Assembly (NCBI RefSeq): GCF_902706195.1
Contig: NZ_CACSJO010000034.1
Span: 1-38,262, forward strand
Source: Novosphingobium sp. 18050
GTDB lineage: Bacteria; Pseudomonadota; Alphaproteobacteria; Sphingomonadales; Sphingomonadaceae
DNA: 38,262 nucleotides
Reading direction: 5' to 3'
The notes beneath the pieces were generated by a model. The model saw nothing but the letters and a program-made list of their open reading frames with translations, did no database searches and was not told the origin of the DNA. Both the position numbers and the translations under genes were made by a program. This document shows positions 16,392 to 23,741 of this stretch, one piece after another (positions within the stretch are counted from its first letter, which is position 1; the number at the start of each line of letters is the position of its first letter).

Positions 16392-17702
16392 TCAGGTCTG
16401 CTTGACCACGCCTTCGCCGGGCCTGGGCAGCGGTGCGACAAGACGCAGGCCGAAGAACGAAACGATCAGGAAAACCGAGGCGGCGTGCAGCGCGAAAGAC
16501 AGGCTTTTCCAATCCGCGACCGCGCCCCAGACCCACGATCCCACTGCCATGCCGCCGAAGGTCGCTGCCTGGTAGATGGAAAGGCAGCGGCCCAGAATCG
16601 CATTGGGAGAGCGCATCTGCACCGCGATATTGAGCGTCGTCAGGATCAGCACCCAGGCCATTCCCGCCACGAAAGCCGCGGGCAGGGCGTAGAGGATGTC
16701 ATGTGCCTCCGCGACCAGCGAAAGCGAAAACACGAACATGCCCGCTCCCAGCGCCAGAATGCCTTCGAGGCCGAGCTTCTTGCGCAACGACCCGGTGAAC
16801 GGCGCCGCCATGATCGAACCGATCCCGAACAGGCCCAGCATCAGGCCGAAGTCCAGTTCGCTGCCGTGGATGTTTCCGCTCACCACCGCGGGCAGCAGGG
16901 ACTGGTATGCGGCGAGGCTGAAACCCAGCGCGAAGCCGCGGATCAGCAGGCGGCGCAAAGGCCCGTTGCTGGCGCAGAAACGAATGCCCACGGCGACGGC
17001 GGGCAGGATGGGGCGCCTGGCGCTGGGCTCGACCGGGCGCGGCTCGGGCTTCCACCACAGCAGCACGCCGATCAGGCCGATGTAACTGATCGCATTGATC
17101 GCGAAGGCGAAGGATACGTCCCAGATCGATATCAGCACCCCGCCCAGTGCCGGGCCGATCGAGCGGGCGATGTTGAACGAGATCGAATTGAGCGCGATCG
17201 CCTGCGGCAGCTCGTGGACCTCTACCTGCTGGCGGACCGAAGCCTGCCATGCGGGGGAATTGAGTGCGGTGCCGATGCCCACGCTGAGCGTGAAGGCAAG
17301 CAGCAGCGCGGGCGTCAGCATATGGGCATAGGCAAGTCCGGCGAGCGCGGCGGACACCACCAGCATGCCCACTTGCGCGGTCAGCATTACCAGCCTGCGG
17401 TCGTAATTGTCGGCAATTGCGCCCGCGAATATGCCGAACAGCATGATCGGCACGGTTGCCGATGCCTGCACCAGCGCGACAAGCTGATGCGAGGGGGTCA
17501 ACTCGGTCATCAGCCAGGCAGCGCCTACGCCCTGCAGCGTTCCGCCCAGGTTGGAAAACAGGTTGGCGATCCAGATCGCGCGGAACACGGGGTAGCGGAA
17601 CGGGGAAAACGTACCGGCGCGGGGCGGCGGAACAAGCCCGGCCGTTGTCGCCTCGACCGTCTTTTCGACAGCGTGCTCTATCGCATCTTCTTCCCGTGCC
17701 AC
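16392..17702 (-). CDS. MFS transporter (MFS_3/EntS-like)
   Basis: 436 residues with about 12 hydrophobic helices. The motif DNYDRRLVML after helix 2 is the MFS motif A equivalent, and the start FRYPVFRAIWIANLFSNLGGTLQGVGAAWLM is typical of the MFS_3 group that includes EntS enterobactin exporters. The substrate is unknown and no siderophore genes lie nearby. It ends 44 nt before the PAS protein gene. Confidence 0.88.
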   Translation of the reverse strand: MAREEDAIEHAVEKTVEATTAGLVPPPRAGTFSPFRYPVFRAIWIANLFSNLGGTLQGVGAAWLMTELTPSHQLVALVQASATVPIMLFGIFAGAIADNYDRRLVMLTAQVGMLVVSAALAGLAYAHMLTPALLLAFTLSVGIGTALNSPAWQASVRQQVEVHELPQAIALNSISFNIARSIGPALGGVLISIWDVSFAFAINAISYIGLIGVLLWWKPEPRPVEPSARRPILPAVAVGIRFCASNGPLRRLLIRGFALGFSLAAYQSLLPAVVSGNIHGSELDFGLMLGLFGIGSIMAAPFTGSLRKKLGLEGILALGAGMFVFSLSLVAEAHDILYALPAAFVAGMAWVLILTTLNIAVQMRSPNAILGRCLSIYQAATFGGMAVGSWVWGAVADWKSLSFALHAASVFLIVSFFGLRLVAPLPRPGEGVVKQT

Positions 17703-17764
17703 GGTACGGGGGTAAGGCGCGCGAAGGCAGGGAGCAAGCCTGACTGGATAAGAATCAGACCCGC

Positions 17765-18256
17765 CTAGAGAAGATATCGCATTCGTATCGCCAGGCGGAT
17801 AGGCTCGCCCTCCACTGTGAAGGCGGCGCGCTCGAACTTGGGTGGCCCCATGCGGACCGGGGCATCGAGCGAGAAGCCATACCCCTCGCGCGGGATCATC
17901 AGGCGGGTGTCGAGCTTGCCGTTGCCGTTCTCGTCATGAATCAGGGAAACGGCGTAGCGTCCGGCCGGAACCGGACCGAAATCGAGGTGGACCTCGGCGG
18001 ATGCGGGCACCGTCAGCTTGCGGGCAAGGGGATCTTTTTCGCAGTCGGGAAAGGCGTCCTCACGCGTGGTCAGGCAGGCCAGCACCTTGCCCTTCGCGGA
18101 GCGCAGATTCGTGACGGTCACCGAAACCGTCGCCTGCGGGCCGGTCGATGCCTGCGCTGCCGGGACCAGCATCATGCCCGCGATCAGGGCGAGGACAGCC
18201 CCCGGTCGGTGCCGCACAGATGATCCCAGTGGCGAAAGTAGAGGCCGTAGTTGCAT
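17765..18256 (-). CDS. Exported DUF2141 domain protein
   Basis: About 163 residues from ATG 18256. A GTG at 18217 would give a shorter overlap with the gene before it and a cleaner signal peptide (RHRPGAVLALIAGMMLVPAAQA); the choice is uncertain. The mature part is a DUF2141 beta-sandwich: VSVTVTNLRSAKGKVLACLT, LDFGPVPAGRYAVSLIHDENGNGKLDT, IPREGYGFS. DENGNGKLD resembles a calcium-binding loop. Function is unknown. The start region overlaps the end of the hydroxylase gene by 73 nt (or 34 nt with GTG), so the two are co-expressed. Confidence 0.85.
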   Translation of the reverse strand: MQLRPLLSPLGSSVRHRPGAVLALIAGMMLVPAAQASTGPQATVSVTVTNLRSAKGKVLACLTTREDAFPDCEKDPLARKLTVPASAEVHLDFGPVPAGRYAVSLIHDENGNGKLDTRLMIPREGYGFSLDAPVRMGPPKFERAAFTVEGEPIRLAIRMRYLL

Positions 18257-18912
18257 CGGTAACTTTCGTGGTGCCGGTGGTGATGGCTGGCGGTTATCAG
18301 CCAGCCTCCCAGGCGCGATTGTATCAGGGCCCTGGGAAACATCTCCCAGCCCATGTGATTGGTGATGCCCATCACCGTCATGATCGTGAGGACGGCGCCG
18401 AGCGCGCCGACATGGATGGGCACGATGAACACCAGAGCAGGGACTACGACGGCGCCGGTCAGCGCCTCCAGCGGATGGAAGCTCATCGCCGCCCAAGCGG
18501 TTGGCGGGCGGCTGGCGTGGTGTACGGCATGGGCAAGCCGGAACACGCGCGGGCGGTGCATCCAGCGGTGCGTCCAGTAGAACCAGGTGTCATGCAGCAG
18601 CAGGAAGGCCAGCACCGAACCCGGCAGCCACCAGAGCGAAAAGGCATGAACGTCGGTGTAGATTTGCGTCCAGCCATGCTGACGCCAGCCCCAGGCGACC
18701 ACGCCGGAAGGGATGCCGTAGATGGCTGCGGAAAGGAGCGACCACTTGATCTCGCTGCGGATCTGGAGGTCCAGCCCGGCATAGTGGCCGGGGCGCACGC
18801 GCGCGGTGATCCACGCGAAAAGGCCCGAGGTCACGAGATAACGCAGTCCCACGATCGCCGTCATGGCAAGGGCGGAGGCTAATACCGCTGCGAGGGAAGC
18901 GTCTGGCGCCAT
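18184..18912 (-). CDS. Sterol desaturase/fatty acid hydroxylase family membrane protein
   Basis: 242 residues with about four membrane helices. The histidine clusters that bind the di-iron centre are all present: H107-D-T-W-F-Y-W-T-H115 with H119, H128 with H131/H132 (HAVHH), and ASHHHRHHESY at 208-217. The C-terminal NYGLYFRHWDHLCGT is also conserved. It should hydroxylate or desaturate a lipid or isoprenoid in the inner membrane; the substrate cannot be read from sequence. A DUF2141 gene overlaps its end. Repeat copy B lies just upstream of its start. Confidence 0.9.
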   Translation of the reverse strand: MAPDASLAAVLASALAMTAIVGLRYLVTSGLFAWITARVRPGHYAGLDLQIRSEIKWSLLSAAIYGIPSGVVAWGWRQHGWTQIYTDVHAFSLWWLPGSVLAFLLLHDTWFYWTHRWMHRPRVFRLAHAVHHASRPPTAWAAMSFHPLEALTGAVVVPALVFIVPIHVGALGAVLTIMTVMGITNHMGWEMFPRALIQSRLGGWLITASHHHRHHESYRCNYGLYFRHWDHLCGTDRGLSSP

Positions 18913-18961
18913 GGGCGCGGACTAGGCTGTTAGGAGGTGGAGGGGAAGTGAAAAGGGAAGA

Positions 18962-19126
18962 CCTGGGGCCATTGCTCCAGACCCCTTTACTGTCGACGCC
19001 GTACTTGTAGCGGCGTCATCGCGCCCACTCTCGCCGAGAGACATATAGCCTGCGGCGGCAGGGAGGGCGCGGCGCTTATTCGCGCGAAAGGCTGACGGTA
19101 CTGGGGTCTGGGGCCGCTGGCCCCAG
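18962..19126. repeat. Intergenic paired-hairpin repeat, copy B
   Basis: 165 bp in the gap between the hydroxylase gene and the helicase gene. The left end is CTGGGGCCATTGCTCCAG (18963-18980) followed by ACCCC. The right end is GGGGT plus an 8-bp stem CTGGGGCC/GGCCCCAG around GCT (19108-19126). The ends are inverted copies of each other. Inside are GACGCCG/CGGCGTC (18995-19017, stem) and ATAGCCTGCGGCG (19045-19057), the same 13-mer as in copy A. It follows the helicase stop closely in the direction of transcription and might also stop transcription. Confidence 0.8.
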
Positions 19127-19151
19127 ATTCTTCCCCTATACCTTATACGCC

Positions 19152-20555
19152 TCAGCCAGTGGTGCGGCGAACGGCACCCTTGTGTGCGCCCAGACCCTTG
19201 GGACCGCGCGGACGGAAGCTGCGCTTGCGCTCGCCGCCCTCTTCACCTTCGCGGCGCGGCTGGCGGTCGCGGTTGCCACCGCCCTTGCCGCCCTGACCGC
19301 CACGTCCGCCGGCCTGACCGCGGCCGCCGCCCTGCGGTGCAGCCGGGGCCACGCGGGCAGGAGCAGGCAGGCGTGCAGCCTGGTTCTGGAAGTCTTCCGG
19401 CAGCGGCAGCAGGTCCAGCTTTACGCGGGTCAGGCGCTCGATGTCGCGGATGTAGGGCTTCTCGTCGGCGGCAACGTAGCTGATCGCAACGCCGGTGGCG
19501 CCGGCGCGCGCGGTACGGCCGATGCGGTGAACGTACTGTTCGGCAACGTTCGGGATTTCGTAGTTGTAGACGTGGCTGACGCCGCTGACGTCGATACCGC
19601 GTGCGGCGATATCGGTAGCGACCAGAACGCGGATGGCGCCCTGGCGGAAGCCGCCGAGCGCAGCGGTGCGCTGGGCCTGGCTCTTGTTGCCGTGAATCGC
19701 GGCGGCCGGGATGCCGGCAGCGACGAGGTGGCGCACGATGCGGTCGGCGCCGTGCTTGGTGCGGCTGAACACCAGTGCGCGGTCGATGGCGCCGTGGGTG
19801 GCGTTGTCGGCGGCGTCATCGGCAAGACCGGCGCGCAGGCTCAGGGTCAGCAGCGCCTGCTTTTCGGCCTGGTTGATCATGACCGCGTACTGTTCGACGC
19901 GCTCTGCCGTGGTCGACTGCGGAGCGACTTCGACCTTGACCGGGTTGTTGATGAACTGGCGGCCCAGGTCTGCGATCGCCTGCGGCATGGTGGCCGAGAA
20001 GAACAGGCTCTGGCGGCCGGCGGGCAGCATGTTGGCAACGCGCTTGAGCGGGACGATGAAACCGAGGTCCATCATCTGGTCGGCTTCGTCGAGCACGAAG
20101 ATTTCGACGTGCTTCAGCGTCAGTGCGCGCTGGTCGATCAGGTCGAGCAGGCGGCCCGGGGTGGCGACGAGGATGTCGCAGCCACGCTCAAGGGCGCGGG
20201 CCTGCTTGCCCACGGGAACGCCGCCGAAGATGCACTGGATCGAGAGATCGAGGAACTTGGCGTAGCCCTTCATGTTGTCGGCGATCTGCGCGGCCAGTTC
20301 GCGCGTGGGCGAAAGCACCAGCATCCGGCAGCCGGCGTTCTGGCGCGGCTTGGGGGTGCTTGCGAGACGGTGCAACGAGGGCAGCGAGAAGGCGGCAGTC
20401 TTGCCGGTGCCGGTCTGCGCGATGCCGAGCAGGTCGCGGCCTTCGAGGAGCGAAGGAATGGCCTTGCGCTGGATCGGCGAGGGATCGGTATAACCCTTGA
20501 CTGCGAGCGCGCGGAGAATGGGCTCGGCAAGGCCAAGTTCGGAGAAATAGGACAT
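19152..20555 (-). CDS. DEAD-box RNA helicase (RhlE-like)
   Basis: 467 residues from ATG 20555; the frame is open further upstream, but the helicase fold starts here (MSYFSELGLAEPILRAL). All core motifs are present in order: Q motif SPIQ, Walker A AQTGTGKT (47-53), PTRELAAQ, ATPGRLLDL, DEAD (156-159), SAT (187-189), VFSRTKHGADR, VATDIAARGIDV and HRIGRTARAG. The C-terminal 60 residues are a Gly/Arg-rich tail with RGG-like repeats and a basic end, likely for RNA binding and condensation. Such helicases aid rRNA maturation and RNA decay, often in the cold. The structured leader fits post-transcriptional control. Confidence 0.95.
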   Translation of the reverse strand: MSYFSELGLAEPILRALAVKGYTDPSPIQRKAIPSLLEGRDLLGIAQTGTGKTAAFSLPSLHRLASTPKPRQNAGCRMLVLSPTRELAAQIADNMKGYAKFLDLSIQCIFGGVPVGKQARALERGCDILVATPGRLLDLIDQRALTLKHVEIFVLDEADQMMDLGFIVPLKRVANMLPAGRQSLFFSATMPQAIADLGRQFINNPVKVEVAPQSTTAERVEQYAVMINQAEKQALLTLSLRAGLADDAADNATHGAIDRALVFSRTKHGADRIVRHLVAAGIPAAAIHGNKSQAQRTAALGGFRQGAIRVLVATDIAARGIDVSGVSHVYNYEIPNVAEQYVHRIGRTARAGATGVAISYVAADEKPYIRDIERLTRVKLDLLPLPEDFQNQAARLPAPARVAPAAPQGGGRGQAGGRGGQGGKGGGNRDRQPRREGEEGGERKRSFRPRGPKGLGAHKGAVRRTTG

Positions 20556-20567
20556 CAAGTCACTTTC

Positions 20568-20593
20568 AAAACAGCACGGGGGCGCGCTGTTTT
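20568..20593 (-). promoter_or_regulatory. Terminator-like hairpin in the helicase leader, just before the start
   Basis: On the minus strand AAAACAGC and GCTGTTTT form an 8-bp stem around a 10-nt loop, ending 12 nt before the helicase ATG. The T-rich 3' arm makes it look like an intrinsic terminator or attenuator. A second imperfect stem (CAGG-CTTT/AAAG-CCTG, 20606-20625) and a perfect GCGGGA/TCCCGC hairpin (20767-20781) lie in the same leader. Temperature-sensitive or autogenous control is an inference. Confidence 0.55.
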
Positions 20594-20800
20594 CGCGAAA
20601 GGACACAGGCTTTCGAAAAGACCTGGACTTACGGAAGAGGGCGCGCGCACGGCAAGGTGTCGTTACGTGCGACCCTGCGTGAGGAAGGAAGCTTATTGGT
20701 GGCAATCGTTCGTCCGGGCCGGTCGTTGCGCCTTGCGCTAGGACCTCACGCTGCTCACGGATTGCGGCGGGAATCTCCCGCGCGCCGATTGCTGAGGCGC

Positions 20801-20829
20801 TACATAGTGTGCGTTGCAGCGAAGCGCAA
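20801..20829 (-). promoter_or_regulatory. Candidate promoter of the DEAD-box helicase
   Basis: Leftward TTGCGC (20829-20824), a 17-nt spacer and TATGTA (20806-20801). If used, transcription starts near 20794 and the helicase leader is about 240 nt long. It overlaps the start of the divergent DUF1289 gene. The -35 is only a moderate match. Confidence 0.45.
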
Positions 20830-21040
20830 GAAAATTACGCTTGGCAAGCCCGGAGCCGCCTGCTCAGACGCGCAGGTGTCTGATATAAGGTCCCCGTGCA
20901 CCGGCGTCTGCCGCATCGACCCGCGCACCAAATGGTGCCTGGGCTGCCGCCGCACGCTGGCGGAAATCGCCGACTGGCCGCGTCTTTCGCCCAAGGGCAA
21001 GCGCGCGGTGCTGGCAGGGCTTGCCGCCAGAAAGGGCTGA
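20807..21040 (+). CDS. DUF1289 domain protein
   Basis: 77 residues from GTG 20807, chosen for GAGG 9 nt upstream. A later GTG at 20876 would give a 54-residue protein that starts just before the domain. The core SPCTGVCRIDPRTKWCLGCRRTLAEIADW has the four cysteines (C-x3-C and C-x2-C) of DUF1289, a probable metal-binding or Fe-S motif found in many proteobacteria. No function is established. It converges with mmcB with 10 nt between stops. Confidence 0.8.
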   Translation: MCVAAKRKKITLGKPGAACSDAQVSDIRSPCTGVCRIDPRTKWCLGCRRTLAEIADWPRLSPKGKRAVLAGLAARKG

Positions 21041-21050
21041 CGGCTACGAG

Positions 21051-21548
21051 TCAGTCCTCGGACCCCCACTTCAGCGTATGCGGATCGGCAACGTTCACCA
21101 GCCGGCGCAGCGAGGCGCGGGCAAGGCGCTCCGTCTCCACCTTGCGGCGGGCGGCGGCGAGCTGGTGGAGCGGGGCAGGGCGCAGGATTTCCGCATCGTA
21201 ACCGTCGGCAACGATCACCCCGCAGCGGTCGGGCAGGAAAACCCCGGTTTCCAGCGGGGCACGGTCCAGCGCGGGGGAGAGCCCCCAGTAGAAACGGTCG
21301 CAATAATCGAGATAGTCGGTCCACTTGCCATCGCCCAGCAGATCGGCGCGCGATACCTTGATCTCGACGATGATAACGTGCCCCTTCGCATCAATCCCCA
21401 TGAGATCGGCGCGCCGCCCGCAGCGCAGCGGCATTTCGGGCAGGCACCAGATATCGTTGCGGGCAAACAGGCGGGAAATCCCGCGCGCGACGTCAACCGC
21501 GATGGGAGAGGCCGCATGGGGCAGCGAGAGAGAATCGGCTTCGGCCAT
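21051..21548 (-). CDS. mmcB: MmcB-family DNA repair protein
   Basis: 165 residues matching the alphaproteobacterial MmcB family (PF06319 type), linked in Caulobacter to survival of mitomycin C damage. The nuclease-like core shows RRADLMGID, then IIVEIKVSRADLLGDGKW, so D48, E62 and K64 form the D...E-x-K of a PD-(D/E)XK fold. YLDYCDRFYWGL and LPDRCGVIVADG follow and are conserved. The promoter directly upstream contains a LexA-type box, consistent with SOS induction. Predicted transcription starts almost at the ATG, so the message may be leaderless. Confidence 0.92.
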   Translation of the reverse strand: MAEADSLSLPHAASPIAVDVARGISRLFARNDIWCLPEMPLRCGRRADLMGIDAKGHVIIVEIKVSRADLLGDGKWTDYLDYCDRFYWGLSPALDRAPLETGVFLPDRCGVIVADGYDAEILRPAPLHQLAAARRKVETERLARASLRRLVNVADPHTLKWGSED

Positions 21549-21553
21549 GCTGC

Positions 21554-21581
21554 ATCATAGGAACATACAGGGAACTTTCAA
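21554..21581 (-). promoter_or_regulatory. SOS-type promoter of mmcB with LexA box in the spacer
   Basis: Leftward TTGAAA (21581-21576), a 16-nt spacer and TATGAT (21559-21554). The spacer contains GTTC-CCTGTAT-GTTC (plus strand GAAC-N7-GAAC, 21561-21575), the alphaproteobacterial LexA-binding direct repeat. LexA bound there would block RNA polymerase. The predicted start site falls at or within a base or two of the ATG at 21548. Confidence 0.85.
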
Positions 21582-21661
21582 GCGCTCTGCACGACCGCCG
21601 GGCGACATTGCGAATTTGTCGCTGGAAACGCCCGTTACCCTCTGCTAACCGCCCTTCCACT

Positions 21662-21738
21662 GCACCCGTAGCTCAGCTGGATAGAGTGACGCCCTCCGAA
21701 GGCGTAGGCCACTGGTTCGAATCCAGTCGGGTGCACCA
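21662..21738 (+). tRNA. tRNA-Arg (anticodon CCG)
   Basis: A complete cloverleaf of 77 nt with encoded CCA. The acceptor stem is GCACCCG/CGGGTGC, the D arm is in GCTCAGCTGGATAGAGT, and the anticodon stem ACGCC/GGCGT surrounds loop CTCCGAA with CCG at 21696-21698. The T arm is ACTGG-TTCGAAT-CCAGT. It reads CGG codons, common in this GC-rich genome. The cobalamin cluster begins 39 nt after its 3' end. Confidence 0.97.
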
Positions 21739-21777
21739 CTTTCCCCAAAAATCGGCGCGATTGGCCAAGGTCCGGCG

Positions 21778-22287
21778 CTACTTGAGTCTCAGCGGCAGGC
21801 CCGCCGCGATGAACTGAACTTCATGCGCCAAGGCCGCGACCGTCTGGTTCAGGCGCCCCGCTTCGTCACGGAACCGGCGGGCAAGCGCGTTTTCGGGCAC
21901 GATGCTCAGCCCCACCTCGTTCGATACCAGAACTAGCGGGCATAGGCAGCGGCCCATCGCCTCGCCCAGCGCGGCGACGGGTTCGTCCAGCGGCATGTCC
22001 GCCAATATCAGGTTGCTGAGCCACAACGTCAGGCAGTCTACCAGCACGGCGTCGGCAGTTTCGGCAGCGCGGTGGATGGCGCCGGCAAGGTCCAGTGGTT
22101 CCTCCAGCGTCGTCCAGCGGCCGCCCCGGTCGTCCTGGTGGCGGGCGATGCGGTGTTCCATCTCGGCGTCAAAGGCCTGCGCGGTGGCGATGTAGGCGAG
22201 GGTGCCGGGATGCGCCTCGACGCGGCCTTGCGCATAGCGGCTTTTGCCCGAGCGCGCGCCGCCCAGCACGAACAGGGCGCCGCTCAT
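21778..22287 (-). CDS. cobU: Adenosylcobinamide kinase / adenosylcobinamide-phosphate guanylyltransferase
   Basis: 169 residues of the bifunctional CobU/CobP family. It phosphorylates adenosylcobinamide and then makes adenosylcobinamide-GDP. The P-loop is GGARSGKS (9-16) and the second nucleotide motif VDCLTLWLSNL lies near residue 100. AYIATAQAFDAEMEHRIARHQ carries the histidine region that is guanylylated in the family. It is the last gene of the riboswitch-controlled operon, overlapping cobQ by 4 nt (ATGA). Confidence 0.95.
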   Translation of the reverse strand: MSGALFVLGGARSGKSRYAQGRVEAHPGTLAYIATAQAFDAEMEHRIARHQDDRGGRWTTLEEPLDLAGAIHRAAETADAVLVDCLTLWLSNLILADMPLDEPVAALGEAMGRCLCPLVLVSNEVGLSIVPENALARRFRDEAGRLNQTVAALAHEVQFIAAGLPLRLK

Positions 22288-23741
22288 GTCCGCACGCCTG
22301 CCAGCGCGAGCAGGTCGTCGATATCGAGGTGCTCCTCCATCGCCTCCGCCAGCGCATCCAGCGCGGCATCGACGCGGGCGTCGTTATCGAAACCGTCCGA
22401 CTGCGCGCCGATTCGCCAGAGCAGGGCGGCACGCAGGTCCGGGCGGGCGAGAAGGCCGTGGCAGTAGGTGCCCAGAACCAGCCCGTCGCGGCTGATCGCG
22501 CCGTCGCTGCGGGACGGCGATTGGGCGCCATCAAGGCTGGCGAAGGCGCGCAGCGCGTCAGGCCCATCGGTCACGCCCATGTGCATTTCATAGCCCTTGA
22601 AGCGTGCGCCCAGCGCGGTGCCTTCGACTTCTGCCAGCGCCTTGCGGTTGCCCAGTACGGTGGCGACATCCAGCAGGCCAAGGCCGGCGACTTCGCCGGG
22701 CGGTCCCTCGATGCCCTGAGGGTCGGCGACGGAGCGGCCCAGCATCTGGTAGCCGCCGCAGATACCCAGCACCGCGCCGCCGCGCCGATGGTGGGCCAGA
22801 AGGTCGATGTCCCAGCCCTGCGCGCGCAGGAAGGCAAGGTCGGCGATGGTCGCCTTGGAGCCGGGCAGGACGATCAGCGCGGCGCTTTGCGGGATCGGGC
22901 TGCCGGGCGGGATCATCGCCACCTCCACGCCGCTTTCCTGCCGCAGCGGGTCCAGATCGTCGAAATTGGCGATGCGCGGCAGGATCGGACAGGCGACGAG
23001 CAGTTTTCCCGCCTTTGCGCCAAGGCCGCGTTCCAGCACCACCGCATCCTCGCTGGGCAACTGCGCGACGGCGGGCACCCAGGGCAGCACCCCGAAGCCG
23101 CGCCAGCCCGAAAGGCGCTCTATCGCGGTGTAGCCATCTGCGAAAAGGGCCGGATCGCCCCGGAACTTGTTGATGAGGAAGCCGCGAATCATCGCTGCGT
23201 CCTCGGGATCGATCACGGCGCGGGTGCCGACCACGGCGGCGATCACGCCGCCCCGGTCGATATCGCCGGCCAGCACCACCGGCACGTTCGCCTCGCGCGC
23301 GAAGCCCATGTTGGCGATGTCTCCGGCGCGCAGGTTGATCTCGGCGGGAGAGCCTGCGCCTTCGACGATTACGAGGTCACAGCGCGCCTCCAACCGGCGG
23401 TAGCTGGCCAGCACTTCGGGCAGCAGCGGGCGGCGCGCTTCGCGGAAGTTGGCGGCGCCCAGCGTGCCGCGCACCTGCCCAAGCACGATAAGCTGCGAGG
23501 TGCGGTCTGCTTGCGGTTTGAGCAGCACCGGGTTCATGTCGACATGCAGCGGGGCGCGGGCGGCCAGCGCCTGCAGCGCCTGCGCGCGGCCGATTTCGCC
23601 GCCATTGGGGGTGACGGCGGCGTTGTTCGACATGTTCTGCGGCTTGAAGGGCAGCACCGAAAGGCCCCGGTTGGCAGCGGCGCGGCACAGCCCCGCGACC
23701 AGCACCGATTTGCCGACGTCCGAGCCGGTCCCCTGCAGCAT
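22284..23741 (-). CDS. cobQ: Cobyric acid synthase
   Basis: 485 residues from ATG 23741, which shares one base with the cobD stop (TGATG). A TTG at 23753 (MAGLMLQGTG) is a plausible earlier start. CobQ amidates four carboxylates of adenosylcobyrinic acid a,c-diamide with glutamine and ATP. The N-terminal synthetase domain has QGTGSDVGKS and PFKPQNMSNNAAVT. The C-terminal triad-type glutaminase domain has LGICGGYQMLG with its nucleophilic cysteine, and YCHGLL with the histidine. Length is normal for the family. Confidence 0.95.
   Translation of the reverse strand: MLQGTGSDVGKSVLVAGLCRAAANRGLSVLPFKPQNMSNNAAVTPNGGEIGRAQALQALAARAPLHVDMNPVLLKPQADRTSQLIVLGQVRGTLGAANFREARRPLLPEVLASYRRLEARCDLVIVEGAGSPAEINLRAGDIANMGFAREANVPVVLAGDIDRGGVIAAVVGTRAVIDPEDAAMIRGFLINKFRGDPALFADGYTAIERLSGWRGFGVLPWVPAVAQLPSEDAVVLERGLGAKAGKLLVACPILPRIANFDDLDPLRQESGVEVAMIPPGSPIPQSAALIVLPGSKATIADLAFLRAQGWDIDLLAHHRRGGAVLGICGGYQMLGRSVADPQGIEGPPGEVAGLGLLDVATVLGNRKALAEVEGTALGARFKGYEMHMGVTDGPDALRAFASLDGAQSPSRSDGAISRDGLVLGTYCHGLLARPDLRAALLWRIGAQSDGFDNDARVDAALDALAEAMEEHLDIDDLLALAGVRT

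Noticed and set aside
21616..21648. Promoter for tRNA-Arg (TTGTCG ... TGCTAA)
   Set aside because: The spacer would be 21 nt, too long for a standard promoter, and no better pair was found.
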